Shown in pieces: positions 1-7,935 of a DNA stretch of 64,000 nt. Each line of letters begins with the position of its first letter. Position 1 is the first letter of the stretch. Both the position numbers and the translations under genes were made by a program. The notes under the pieces are model-generated. The model was not told where the DNA came from, did no database searches, and was given only the letters and a program-made list of their open reading frames with translations. This DNA comes from Plantactinospora soyae (GTDB lineage Bacteria; Actinomycetota; Actinomycetes; Mycobacteriales; Micromonosporaceae): assembly GCF_014874095.1 (NCBI RefSeq), contig NZ_JADBEB010000001.1, positions 2,418,001 through 2,482,000 of the forward strand, written 5' to 3'.

Positions 1-1254
1 CGGGACGATCGAGGTGATCGTCGGCGCGACGTAGGTGAACGGTGGTGCCGTCACCCGGCCCGCGGGGAAGACGACCTCCACCAGGGCCGGACCGGCGGGG
101 TTCGGCGGGGTCACCACGGTGATCGCCGTACCGGCCGGGTTGATGGTGAAGTCGGTGGAGGGCAGCCCGTCGAAGTCCACGGCGACCGCTCCGGTCAGGC
201 CGGTGCCGGTGATGGTGACGGTGGTGCCACCACCGGTGGGGCCGGTGGGCGGAGTCAGGCCGGTGATGTTGGCGCCGCTGCCGTCGGCCAGGTAGGTGTA
301 GTCCAGCGGCGCCGCGGATCCGGCGGGGGTGGTGACGACGACGGCGGCCGGTCCGACCGGGTTCGCCGGGGTAACGGCGGTCAGCGAGGTTCCGCCGGTC
401 GCGACGGTGACCCCGGTCGCGGGTACGCCGTCGAAGGTGACCGTGGTGCTGCCGGCCACGAAGCCGGTGCCGGTGATGGTGACGGTCTGGCCGCCCGACT
501 GTGGGCCGGAGTCCGGTGCGATCGTCGACGTCGTCGGCGGGACCGGGGCCGGCGGGCGTTCACAGCTCGCCTGCGCCACGATCACGGTGCCGACCGGGAT
601 CGTCACCAGTTGCCCGTTGACGATGCCGGTCAGGGCGAACGTGGCCAGTACGGCGGTCGCCGCGGCACCGGCGGCGGTGGTCGTCTCGGTCCGGGTCAGC
701 GAGGCGTTCAGGGTGGCGCCGATCATCCCCGCCACGGTGACGACCGCGCTGCCGGTGACGCTCGGGCCGTTCACGATCAGCGTGACGGTCGTACCGAACA
801 GCGACAGGCCGGTGATGGTGGTGTCGGCGGTCTGTGCTCCGACGAGCGGGCAGGTGGCGGTGGCGGTGATCTCGGCTCCGTCGAGTACGTCGACGCCCAG
901 CACCGCCAGGTTGAGCCCGTTGACGCTGGAGAACGCGGACGAGGCGGTTGCGCCCCGGGTGGCGGTGACCTGTTCGACCGTGCCGCTCGCGGTTACCCCG
1001 AGGGCGCCGGGCAGGGCGATGGGTATCAGGGTGGAGGTGTCGGTGCCGCCGCCGGCCGGCGCTGTCGCGCTGCCGATGGTGGCGTCGGCGCTGATCACCA
1101 TGTTGCCGAGGACCTCTGCGGACAGGTCGACCACCACGCCCCGGGCGTTGGCGCTGCCCGGTTGTGCCACGGCCGGCGTCGGCGGGCCGACCACGACGGC
1201 ACCTACGACCAGTACCGCCGCAAGGATGGACAGGCTCTTCCGAATGGATCCCAC
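1..1254 (-). CDS. Secreted TIG/IPT-domain surface protein (3' end outside the window)
   Basis: Reading leftward from a GTG at 1254, with a GGGGAA ribosome-binding site just before it, gives 418 codons without a stop, so the C-terminus is missing. Residues 1 to about 30 form a signal peptide (basic start, hydrophobic core, cleavage near AVA). Residues about 30-235 are a beta-rich Thr/Val/Ala module resembling choice-of-anchor P domains. Two TIG/IPT immunoglobulin-like repeats follow, each marked by GGGTTVTITGTG-like strands (about 238-320 and 325-410), and a third begins at the edge. It is probably an exported, wall-associated structural or adhesion protein. No catalytic motif is visible. A sortase or membrane anchor could lie beyond the window. 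The function is inferred only from domain type. Confidence 0.8.
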   Translation of the reverse strand, partial: MGSIRKSLSILAAVLVVGAVVVGPPTPAVAQPGSANARGVVVDLSAEVLGNMVISADATIGSATAPAGGGTDTSTLIPIALPGALGVTASGTVEQVTATRGATASSAFSSVNGLNLAVLGVDVLDGAEITATATCPLVGAQTADTTITGLSLFGTTVTLIVNGPSVTGSAVVTVAGMIGATLNASLTRTETTTAAGAAATAVLATFALTGIVNGQLVTIPVGTVIVAQASCERPPAPVPPTTSTIAPDSGPQSGGQTVTITGTGFVAGSTTVTFDGVPATGVTVATGGTSLTAVTPANPVGPAAVVVTTPAGSAAPLDYTYLADGSGANITGLTPPTGPTGGGTTVTITGTGLTGAVAVDFDGLPSTDFTINPAGTAITVVTPPNPAGPALVEVVFPAGRVTAPPFTYVAPTITSIVP

Positions 1255-1470
1255 GGTTCCCCCGCTTCGCACGTCAGCTGACCGGACGGGCCGGGAGTTC
1301 GCCTCCGGGACTGTCCTCCGGCTGAACGATGGAATATCGGGGCAAGTTACGCGAATCGCCACGGAAGGTACTTACAGGGTTACTTGGAGCGACGTCGGGC
1401 GCGATGGTGGTGCCGGCGGGCCGGGGCCCGGCTGGCGACGGCGCTGGAGGAGCCGGACCGGTAGGTGGGA

Positions 1471-2502
1471 CTATCCGCCGATCGGGTCGGCCGGATAGTC
1501 GATGCTGAGGATCCGGTGCCGGCTCAACAGGCCGACCGGCTCGCCGTCCTCCGTCGTCACCCGGGCGTCGTCGGAGTTGGTGGTGAGCAGCACCGCCAGC
1601 GCGTCGTAGAGCGACGAGCCGATCGGCACGGTCGGCAGCCCTGCGGGGACGTTCCCGTCGGGCGGCAGCGGTTGCAGCAGATCCGGTGTGATCGGGGTGA
1701 CCGCGAGCCGCCGGATCGCCCGGTCCGTGCCGACGAACTCCCGGACGAACGCGGAGGCCGGCTCGCCGAGCAGGGTGGCGGGGCTGGCGTACTGCTCCAG
1801 CTTGCCGCCCTGGGAGAGTACGACGATCCGGTCGCCGAGCCGGACCGCCTCGTCGAGGTCGTGGGTGACCAGCACGATCGTCTTGCGTACCTCCGCCTGC
1901 AACCGCAGGAACTCCTCCTGGAGCCGCCCACGGGCGATCGGGTCGACCGCGGAGAACGGCTCGTCCATCAGCAGTACGACCGGATCGGCCGCCAGCGCCC
2001 GGGCCACCCCGACCCGCTGCCGCTGGCCGCCGGAGAGCTCGTGCGGATAGCGCGGGCCGAAGGTGGCCGGGTCGAGACCGACCAGCTCGAGCAGTTCCGC
2101 GGCGCGGGTCTGGATCCGGGCCCGGGACCAGCCGAGCAGCCGAGGCACGGTGCCGACGTTCGCCGAGATGGTCTGGTGGGGGAAGAGGCCGACATTCTGG
2201 ATCACGTAGCCGATCCGCCGCCGGAGCTGGACCGGATCGGTCCGGGTGACGTCCTCGTCGCCGAGCAGGATCCGCCCGGAGGTCGGCTCGATCAGCCGGT
2301 TGATCATGCGAAGTACGGTCGACTTGCCGCAGCCGGACGGGCCGATCAGCACGACCAGCTCGCCGGCCTTGACCTCCAGGCTCAGGTCGCCGACCGCGAC
2401 AGTGCCGTCGGGATACTGCTTGCGTACCTGGTCGAGGGTGATCGCGGCGGCACTCACGGCACCGGCCGGCCCGGCGGAGTCGCGCTCCGGGGTAACGTCC
2501 AC
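1471..2502 (-). CDS. Compatible-solute ABC transporter ATPase (OpuCA/ProV type)
   Basis: This 343-residue protein is the ATPase that would energise glycine betaine/choline/proline-type osmoprotectant uptake. It has Walker A (GPSGCGKST), the ABC signature LSGGQRQR, Walker B (VVLLMDEPFSAVD) and the H-loop VTHD. The roughly 90 residues after the nucleotide-binding domain resemble a CBS region, as in OpuCA. The GTG start at 2502 is supported by GGAAGGA at 2509-2515. The two permease genes and the binding-protein gene lie on the opposite strand, and the first permease start is only 2 nt away. The usual opuC layout instead places the ATPase first in a single operon. The substrate cannot be told from sequence. 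Confidence 0.92.
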   Translation of the reverse strand: MDVTPERDSAGPAGAVSAAAITLDQVRKQYPDGTVAVGDLSLEVKAGELVVLIGPSGCGKSTVLRMINRLIEPTSGRILLGDEDVTRTDPVQLRRRIGYVIQNVGLFPHQTISANVGTVPRLLGWSRARIQTRAAELLELVGLDPATFGPRYPHELSGGQRQRVGVARALAADPVVLLMDEPFSAVDPIARGRLQEEFLRLQAEVRKTIVLVTHDLDEAVRLGDRIVVLSQGGKLEQYASPATLLGEPASAFVREFVGTDRAIRRLAVTPITPDLLQPLPPDGNVPAGLPTVPIGSSLYDALAVLLTTNSDDARVTTEDGEPVGLLSRHRILSIDYPADPIGG

Positions 2503-2504
2503 GT

Positions 2505-3197
2505 ATGTCCTTCCGCGTGATCGACCGGGCTGACCCGGGTAATCCGTGGTTCTCCTGGGATTATGTGCAGAGCAATTCGGAGACGATCCTCGCCGCGCTG
2601 CGGGAGCACACCTGGCTGACCGCCCAGGCCGTGCTGATCGCCGCCCTGGTCGCGATCCCGCTCGCCGTGCTGGCGTACTGGTTCCGGCCCCTCACCGGGC
2701 CGATTCTCGCACTCTCCGGCGCCCTCTACACGATCCCGTCGCTGGCACTGTTCGCCTTCGCGGCTCCGTACCTCGGCACCGGCACCGCGACCGTGCTCCT
2801 CGGTCTGGTCCTCTACGCCCTGCTGCTGATCATCAGGAACTCGCTCGCCGGGCTGAACCAGGTGCCGGCAGAGGTCCGGGACGCGGCCCAGGGGATGGGG
2901 TACGGCAGGTTCGCCCGGCTGATCCGGATCGACCTGCCGCTGGCGCTGCCCGGCATCTTCACCGGCCTGCGCCTGGCCACCGTCTCCACGGTGGCGCTGG
3001 TGACCGTCGGCGTGCTGGTCGGGCACGGCGGCCTCGGTCAGCTCATCCTCGGCGGATTCCGCAACAACTTCTTCAAGGCCGAGATCATGACCGGGACCAT
3101 TCTCTGCGTGGTGCTGGCCCTGATCCTGGACCTGATCCTGGCCGGTCTGGGGCGACTGCTCACCCCGTGGGCCCGACGTCGGGGAGCCGCCGGATGA
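2505..3197 (+). CDS. Compatible-solute ABC transporter permease (OpuCB/ProW type)
   Basis: A 230-residue integral membrane protein with the BPD_transp_1 fold and about six helices. It carries the EAA-type loop (EVRDAAQGMGYGRFARLIRIDLPLALPGI) that docks on the ATPase. The ATG at 2505 begins inside the ribosome-binding site of the divergent ATPase gene, and its own Shine-Dalgarno is poor (CGGGGT, 14 nt upstream). Starts at GTG 2517 or GTG 2562 are possible and would leave the first transmembrane helix intact. It is followed by the second permease with an ATGA overlap, so the two are translationally coupled. Confidence 0.9.
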   Translation: MSFRVIDRADPGNPWFSWDYVQSNSETILAALREHTWLTAQAVLIAALVAIPLAVLAYWFRPLTGPILALSGALYTIPSLALFAFAAPYLGTGTATVLLGLVLYALLLIIRNSLAGLNQVPAEVRDAAQGMGYGRFARLIRIDLPLALPGIFTGLRLATVSTVALVTVGVLVGHGGLGQLILGGFRNNFFKAEIMTGTILCVVLALILDLILAGLGRLLTPWARRRGAAG

Positions 3198-3928
3198 ACC
3201 CGATCGACCAGGCCGTGACCTGGATCAACGATCCGCTGAACTGGACCAACCCCGGCGGCATCCTCGACCGGCTGGTCGAGCACCTCGGCATCTCCGCGGC
3301 GGCGGTCGCGCTCGGCTGCCTGGTCGCCTGGCCGCTCGGGCTCTGGCTCGGGCACAGCGGCCGGGGCGGCGGCGCCGTCGTGCTGGTCTCGAACATCACG
3401 CTGGCCATTCCGACCATCGCCCTGCTGACCATCCTGCCGCTCACCGCGCTCGGTTTCGGCAAGCCTCCGGTGATCATCGCGTTGGCGGTCTTCGCGGTGC
3501 CACCGCTGCTCGCCAACGCGTACACGGGGATCCGGCAGGTCGATCCGGAGGTGCGGGACGCCGCGCGTGGGATGGGGCTCTCCGGCGGGCAGTTGCTGCG
3601 CCGGGTGGAACTGCCGCTCGCGGTGCCGTACCTCGCCGCCGGGTTCCGTACCGCCGCGGTGCAGGTGGTGGCCACCGCCGCGCTCGCCTCGTTCGTGAAC
3701 GGCGGCGGCCTCGGGCAGATCATCAGCGCCGGTTTCGGGTTGGGCATCTCGGTCGGCGGCGGTCAGATCCTGGCCGGCGGGCTGCTCGTCGCGCTGCTCG
3801 CCCTGGTGATCGAGCTGATCTTCGCCGGAGTGGAGCGGATCGTGACCCCCCGTCCGCTGCGCCGGACCCGGCGCCGCGTCGCCCGGCAGGCCGACCAGCG
3901 GGCCGCGGCGGCGATCACCGGCTCCTGA
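3194..3928 (+). CDS. Compatible-solute ABC transporter permease (OpuCD type)
   Basis: The second permease of the same importer has 244 residues. Its ATG overlaps the TGA of the first permease (ATGA), showing operon coupling. After a short cytosolic N-terminus it has about six helices and the EAA loop (EVRDAARGMGLSGGQLLRRVELPLAVPYL). The glycine-rich NGGGLGQIISAGF segment is typical of ProW-like permeases. The last eight codons and the TGA lie inside the first unit of a 34-bp tandem array (3905-4040), so the C-terminal residues may be repeat-derived. Confidence 0.92.
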   Translation: MNPIDQAVTWINDPLNWTNPGGILDRLVEHLGISAAAVALGCLVAWPLGLWLGHSGRGGGAVVLVSNITLAIPTIALLTILPLTALGFGKPPVIIALAVFAVPPLLANAYTGIRQVDPEVRDAARGMGLSGGQLLRRVELPLAVPYLAAGFRTAAVQVVATAALASFVNGGGLGQIISAGFGLGISVGGGQILAGGLLVALLALVIELIFAGVERIVTPRPLRRTRRRVARQADQRAAAAITGS

Positions 3929-4040
3929 CCGGTGGGGCGCGGCGGCGCCCGTCGGCTCCCGACCAGCGGGTTGCGGCGGCGCCCATCGGCTCCCGATCGG
4001 CGGGTTGCGGCGGCGCCCATCGGCTCCCGATCGGCGGGTC
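3905..4040. repeat. 34-bp tandem array, about 4 units, starting inside a coding sequence
   Basis: Units begin at 3905, 3939, 3973 and 4007 with GCGGCGGCG and contain a CGGCTCC core; the last two are nearly identical. The first, most diverged unit includes the stop codon of the upstream permease gene. There are no spacers, so this is a minisatellite-like duplication and not CRISPR. Confidence 0.85.
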
Positions 4041-4238
4041 GAGTCACCCGGAGTAGGCGGGCGTGCGCGCCTCGTACCTTTTTGCGTGACGATACGGTGA
4101 CGAAGGTCGCCTCAGATTGTCCCGCCGGGCGAGAGGATGTTTCGTGGGAGGTCGCGGGCGACCATCACGGTTCGTCGCCCGTCGGACACGCGGCCGGCCC
4201 AGCGGGGTCGCGCCGGGACACAGGAGGCGGGCGTTTTG

Positions 4239-5252
4239 ATGCGCACACGTACACGTCTGGCAATCGGCGCCACCGGCGCCCTCGTCGCGGCCGGTTTTCT
4301 GGCCGGCTGCGGCGGCGCCGGCTCGTCCGGTACCGAGGCTCCGGCGACCGGCGCCCAGGGCGCCGGCTGCGCGCCGGTGGCCGGGTCGAGGCTGGTCGTG
4401 CTCGAGGACGACAAGAAGCTCCAGAACACCGACAACATCATTCCGGCGATCAACAGCAAGGCGGCCCAGCCCCAGTTGGTCGCCGCGCTCGACAAGGTCT
4501 CGGACAGCCTCGACACCACCAAGCTGATCGGCCTGAACAAGGCCGTCGACGTGGACCGGAAGACGCCGAAGGTGGCCGCCGAGGAGTTTGCCTCGGCAAA
4601 CAACCTGACCGCCGGAATTCCCACCGGCGGCACCGGCTCGATCACCGTCGGCGCCGCGAACTTCAGCGAGAACCAGACCCTCGGCGAGCTGTACCGGATC
4701 GCCCTCACCGCGGCCGGCTACCAGGTCAAGGTCCAGCAGATCGGCAACCGTGAGCTGTACGAGCCGGCGCTGGAGAAGGGCGAGATCCAGGTCGTTCCGG
4801 AGTACGCCGCGACGATGGCGGACTTCCTGAACGACAAGGTCAACAAGTCGGGCACCGCGACCCCACCCCCGATCTCCTCCCCCGACCTCAACCAGACGGT
4901 GACCGGGCTGAAGGCCGCTGGCGAGAAGGTGGGCATCAGCTTCGGCAAGCCATCCGCCGCCCAGGACCAGAACGCGTTCGCGGTAACCAAGGAGTTCGCC
5001 GACCAGCACGCCGTGCGTACGCTCAGCGAGCTGGCCGCGAAGTGCTCCGGCACGGCGACCGTGCTCGGCGGCCCGCCGGAGTGCCCGCAGCGGCCCAAGT
5101 GCCAGGCCGGGTTGATCCAGGTCTACAACCTCAACGTGGGTCGGTTCAGCTCGCTCGACGCCGGTGGCCCGCAGACGAAATCGGCCCTGACCTCGGGCGC
5201 GATCAGTGTCGGACTGGTGTTCTCCTCGGACGGCGCGCTCGCCGCGGGCTGA
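4239..5252 (+). CDS. Compatible-solute-binding lipoprotein (OpuAC/ProX family), apparently circularly permuted
   Basis: A 337-residue extracytoplasmic solute receptor. The N-terminus is a lipoprotein signal ending LAGC, with the lipidated Cys at residue 24. The ATG at 4239 follows AGGAGG at 4222-4227; an in-frame TTG at 4236 is an alternative. Domain order is unusual. Residues about 51-123 (from RLVVLEDDKKLQ to AEEFASANNL) match the part that normally ends ProX/OpuAC proteins. Residues about 134-337 (from ITVGAANFSENQTLGELY) match the usual beginning and middle. The protein stops at VFSSDGALAAG, exactly where the VVLEDD segment would normally follow. This is what a circular permutation looks like. 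The upstream permeases and ATPase make a complete importer. Confidence 0.9.
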   Translation: MRTRTRLAIGATGALVAAGFLAGCGGAGSSGTEAPATGAQGAGCAPVAGSRLVVLEDDKKLQNTDNIIPAINSKAAQPQLVAALDKVSDSLDTTKLIGLNKAVDVDRKTPKVAAEEFASANNLTAGIPTGGTGSITVGAANFSENQTLGELYRIALTAAGYQVKVQQIGNRELYEPALEKGEIQVVPEYAATMADFLNDKVNKSGTATPPPISSPDLNQTVTGLKAAGEKVGISFGKPSAAQDQNAFAVTKEFADQHAVRTLSELAAKCSGTATVLGGPPECPQRPKCQAGLIQVYNLNVGRFSSLDAGGPQTKSALTSGAISVGLVFSSDGALAAG

Positions 5253-5407
5253 CCCCCTCCCGGTCGACCAGCGGAACCGGTCCGGTTCCGGGGGGCGGAC
5301 GATCACCGGACATCGCGGCCGGCGTCACCATGGGTGGCGCCGGCCGCGCTCGGATCGACCACGCCGGCATTTCGGTGACCGACAAACTGTGGGTAGGCTC
5401 GACTGCC

Positions 5408-7888
5408 ATGTCAGCTCGCGAGGCCCCCGAGGAGTCACGCCGCAAGCCACTGCTGACCGTGCTCTTCTGGGTCGGCGTCGGATTGGCTCCGCTGGCTGCC
5501 CTGTTACTCCTGCTGGGACAGGGGAACGGGCCGCTGCGGATCGCCGCCGTGCTCGCCGTACTGGCGGTGGTGCTCATCGGACTGTCGATCACACTGCGTG
5601 GCAATTCCGATGGCGCCGGGCTGGATCTGGAGGAGACCCTCCTCGAGGAACTCGACGATCTGCGCGGCGAACTCCGTACCGATATCGCGACGGCGGCTCG
5701 GGCCACGCACAAGGCCTTCGGCGAGAAGCTGGAGGTGGTGCAGGGCAACGTCGAGGCGCTGCGTGGCCAGCTCGATGCCGTACGGGCCAGCGTCGACGCC
5801 CCGCGCGCCGCGGCTGCCGTACCGACGGCGACCGCCGCCGGTTCGGTGGTGGCCGGCGCGGCGGTCGGCGGCGCTGCCGTTGCCGCCGTCACCCCGGCCG
5901 GCGCGGGCCAGCACGAATCCCCTGGACAGACTGGCCGGACGCCGAAGGAGGCGCCCTCGGCCGGCTGGAGTCCGGCTGGCGCGGCACCCGCCGGCCCGGT
6001 CCGGGGTGAGGCCGGGTCACGGTCACGCGACGACGGCTCCCGGGGCGACGGCTCCCGGAGCGACGGATCGCGGAGCGAGCGATCCCGGGGTGAGCGATCC
6101 CGGAGCGAGGGAGCGCGGGGCGAGGGAGCGCGGGGCGACGGACCACGGGGCGACGGACCACGGGGCGACGGATTACGGGGCGACGGATTACGGGGCGACG
6201 GATTACGGGGCGACGGATTACGGGGCGACGGATTACGGGGCGACGGATTACGGGGCGAGGCAGCACGGGGCGACGGGCCACGGCGGGCCGCCGGCCCCGG
6301 GCCGTCCCGGGGGGCCGAGCACGGCGGTCCCGGCCACTACCAGGCAGCGCCCGCTCCGGGCTACGACGACCGGGGCGGCTATCCCGACGACGACCGGGCC
6401 GGCCCTGGCCGGAGCTACGGGCGACCCGACGTCGACCCGGACGGGCCACCCGGGCAGTACGGCCGTCCCGGGGGACAGCCGTGGGGCGCGGGCGGACGTC
6501 CCCAGCACGGTGCGCCGAACATGCCATCCGGGCCGCATCTGGGCGCCGGCGTGGTCCGGCACACCGAGACCGTCCAGGTCACCACCCGCCAGACCATCGT
6601 CGGGGCGCACAGCGACGACCCACGCTCCGGCAGCGGTTACGGCACCGGCGGTTACGGCGGCGCCGGCCAGGGCGGCACCTACGGCGGCGGTAGCTACAGC
6701 GGCGGCGTCTACGGTGGCGGCGGTGGTCGGGACGGCGGCTACGGCGACGGCGGGTACCACGGCGGTGGCCGGGACGGCGACTACGGCGATGCCGGCGGCG
6801 GAGGCGGCACCTACGGCGGTGGCCGGGACGACGACACCGGCCGGGGTGCCGGCACCTACGGCGGCGGTGCCCGGACCGGTGGCACCTACGGCGGCGGCGC
6901 CGGCCCGGACGGCAACACCTACGGCGGCGGCGCCCGGACCGGTGGAACCTACGGCGGTGGCGAGCCGGACGGTGGAACCTACGGCGGCGGCGAGCGGGCC
7001 GGCGGTACGTACGGCGGCGGTGGGGGCGGCGGCGGCACGTACGGCGGCGGCGGTGGGGGCGGCGGCGGCACGTACGGCGGCGGCGGTGGGGGCGGCGGCG
7101 GTACGTACGGCAGCGGTGGCGGGCGGGATCGTGACGATGGCGCCGAGGACCGGAGCGACCGGGGCCGGCGTGCTGCCCGGGGTCGACGGTCGGACGAGCC
7201 CGTCGACGGTCCGGGAGACGACCGTCGGGGCGACGGCGGCGGCTGGCGGGGCCGGTCGGAGGACCCGGATCCGGGGGAGGTGACCGGCGACCCGGCCGAC
7301 GACTCGTACTGGGCCGAGTTGCGGGCCGGTGACCGGTGGACGTCGGTACGCAACGACGAGCGGGGCCAGGAAGTCCGGATGGGCGAGCGGCGGGCGTCGA
7401 TGCGGGCCGACGAGAGCGGTACGGAGCTCCGGGTCGAGGACCGGTGGGCGGCGATCCGCCGGGAGGAGCCGAGGCCGGACGACGACCGCCGGTCCGACCG
7501 GCGCTGGCCGGAGCCTCGCGAGGACGAGCAACGCTGGTCGGAGTCCCGGGACGACGATCGTCGACGGGGTGGTCAGCCGGAGTCGGCGGACTGGGCCGAG
7601 ACCGACGACGTCCGGCGCCCGGAGCGGCGGGGCGGGGGTCGTGGCCTCGATCCGGGGGAGAGCCAGGGCTGGGAGCGGCACAGCGGTACGCCGGCACTGC
7701 CCGTCGGCGGCGTGGACCAGGCAGCGGTGTGGGGTCCTCCCGCCCAGGAACCGGAGCCCGAGCCGGCCCGCCGGAGTCGACGGCAGCGGGAGGACGAGGA
7801 GTACGGCTACCCGCCGTTGGACGAGGTGCCCCGGGCCGGTGGCACCCGGCGGTCCGAGTACGGCTACCCCGAGGACAACTGGCGCTGA
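5408..7888 (+). CDS. Large low-complexity membrane protein with tandem peptide repeats
   Basis: An 826-residue protein of unknown function; the ATG at 5408 (MSAREAPEE) precedes the first hydrophobic stretch. Residues about 15-65 hold two transmembrane helices. Residues 70-125 form a charged coiled-coil-like segment (DLEETLLEELDDLRGELRTD). The rest is disordered: 17 pentapeptide units of R-G-D-G-x type (DNA 6031-6285), a Pro/Gly/Tyr section, then a GGTYGGG-repeat section (about 6640-7113), and finally an Arg/Asp/Glu-rich tail. The topology suggests a small membrane anchor with a long flexible cytoplasmic or wall-facing tail. Its reading frame is preferred over long antisense frames because only this one has a membrane domain with normal actinobacterial codon bias. 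Confidence 0.75.
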   Translation: MSAREAPEESRRKPLLTVLFWVGVGLAPLAALLLLLGQGNGPLRIAAVLAVLAVVLIGLSITLRGNSDGAGLDLEETLLEELDDLRGELRTDIATAARATHKAFGEKLEVVQGNVEALRGQLDAVRASVDAPRAAAAVPTATAAGSVVAGAAVGGAAVAAVTPAGAGQHESPGQTGRTPKEAPSAGWSPAGAAPAGPVRGEAGSRSRDDGSRGDGSRSDGSRSERSRGERSRSEGARGEGARGDGPRGDGPRGDGLRGDGLRGDGLRGDGLRGDGLRGDGLRGEAARGDGPRRAAGPGPSRGAEHGGPGHYQAAPAPGYDDRGGYPDDDRAGPGRSYGRPDVDPDGPPGQYGRPGGQPWGAGGRPQHGAPNMPSGPHLGAGVVRHTETVQVTTRQTIVGAHSDDPRSGSGYGTGGYGGAGQGGTYGGGSYSGGVYGGGGGRDGGYGDGGYHGGGRDGDYGDAGGGGGTYGGGRDDDTGRGAGTYGGGARTGGTYGGGAGPDGNTYGGGARTGGTYGGGEPDGGTYGGGERAGGTYGGGGGGGGTYGGGGGGGGGTYGGGGGGGGGTYGSGGGRDRDDGAEDRSDRGRRAARGRRSDEPVDGPGDDRRGDGGGWRGRSEDPDPGEVTGDPADDSYWAELRAGDRWTSVRNDERGQEVRMGERRASMRADESGTELRVEDRWAAIRREEPRPDDDRRSDRRWPEPREDEQRWSESRDDDRRRGGQPESADWAETDDVRRPERRGGGRGLDPGESQGWERHSGTPALPVGGVDQAAVWGPPAQEPEPEPARRSRRQREDEEYGYPPLDEVPRAGGTRRSEYGYPEDNWR
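6031..6285. repeat. 15-bp coding tandem repeat, 17 units
   Basis: Seventeen in-frame 15-bp units encode an R-G-D-G-x-type pentapeptide. Six consecutive units from 6166 (CGACGGATTACGGGG) are identical, and the flanking ones diverge gradually, as expected from slippage or unequal exchange. The absence of spacers excludes CRISPR. Confidence 0.95.
6640..7113. repeat. Gly/Tyr-rich coding repeat (GGTYGGG type)
   Basis: Repeated GGCACCTACGGCGGCGG-type units encode GGTYGGG with linkers of 3-12 residues. Toward 7010-7110 the linkers become pure polyglycine encoded by GGC/GGT runs. The peptide resembles aromatic-glycine 'sticker-spacer' disordered sequences. Confidence 0.9.
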
Positions 7889-7935
7889 GCCGGCCGGCAC
7901 CGTGGCCGACCGCGCCGGCCACTTGTCGATGCCGG

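Noticed and set aside
6031-6285. Possible CRISPR array
   Set aside because: The 15-bp units are contiguous, in-frame and without spacers; no cas genes are present. It is a coding tandem repeat.
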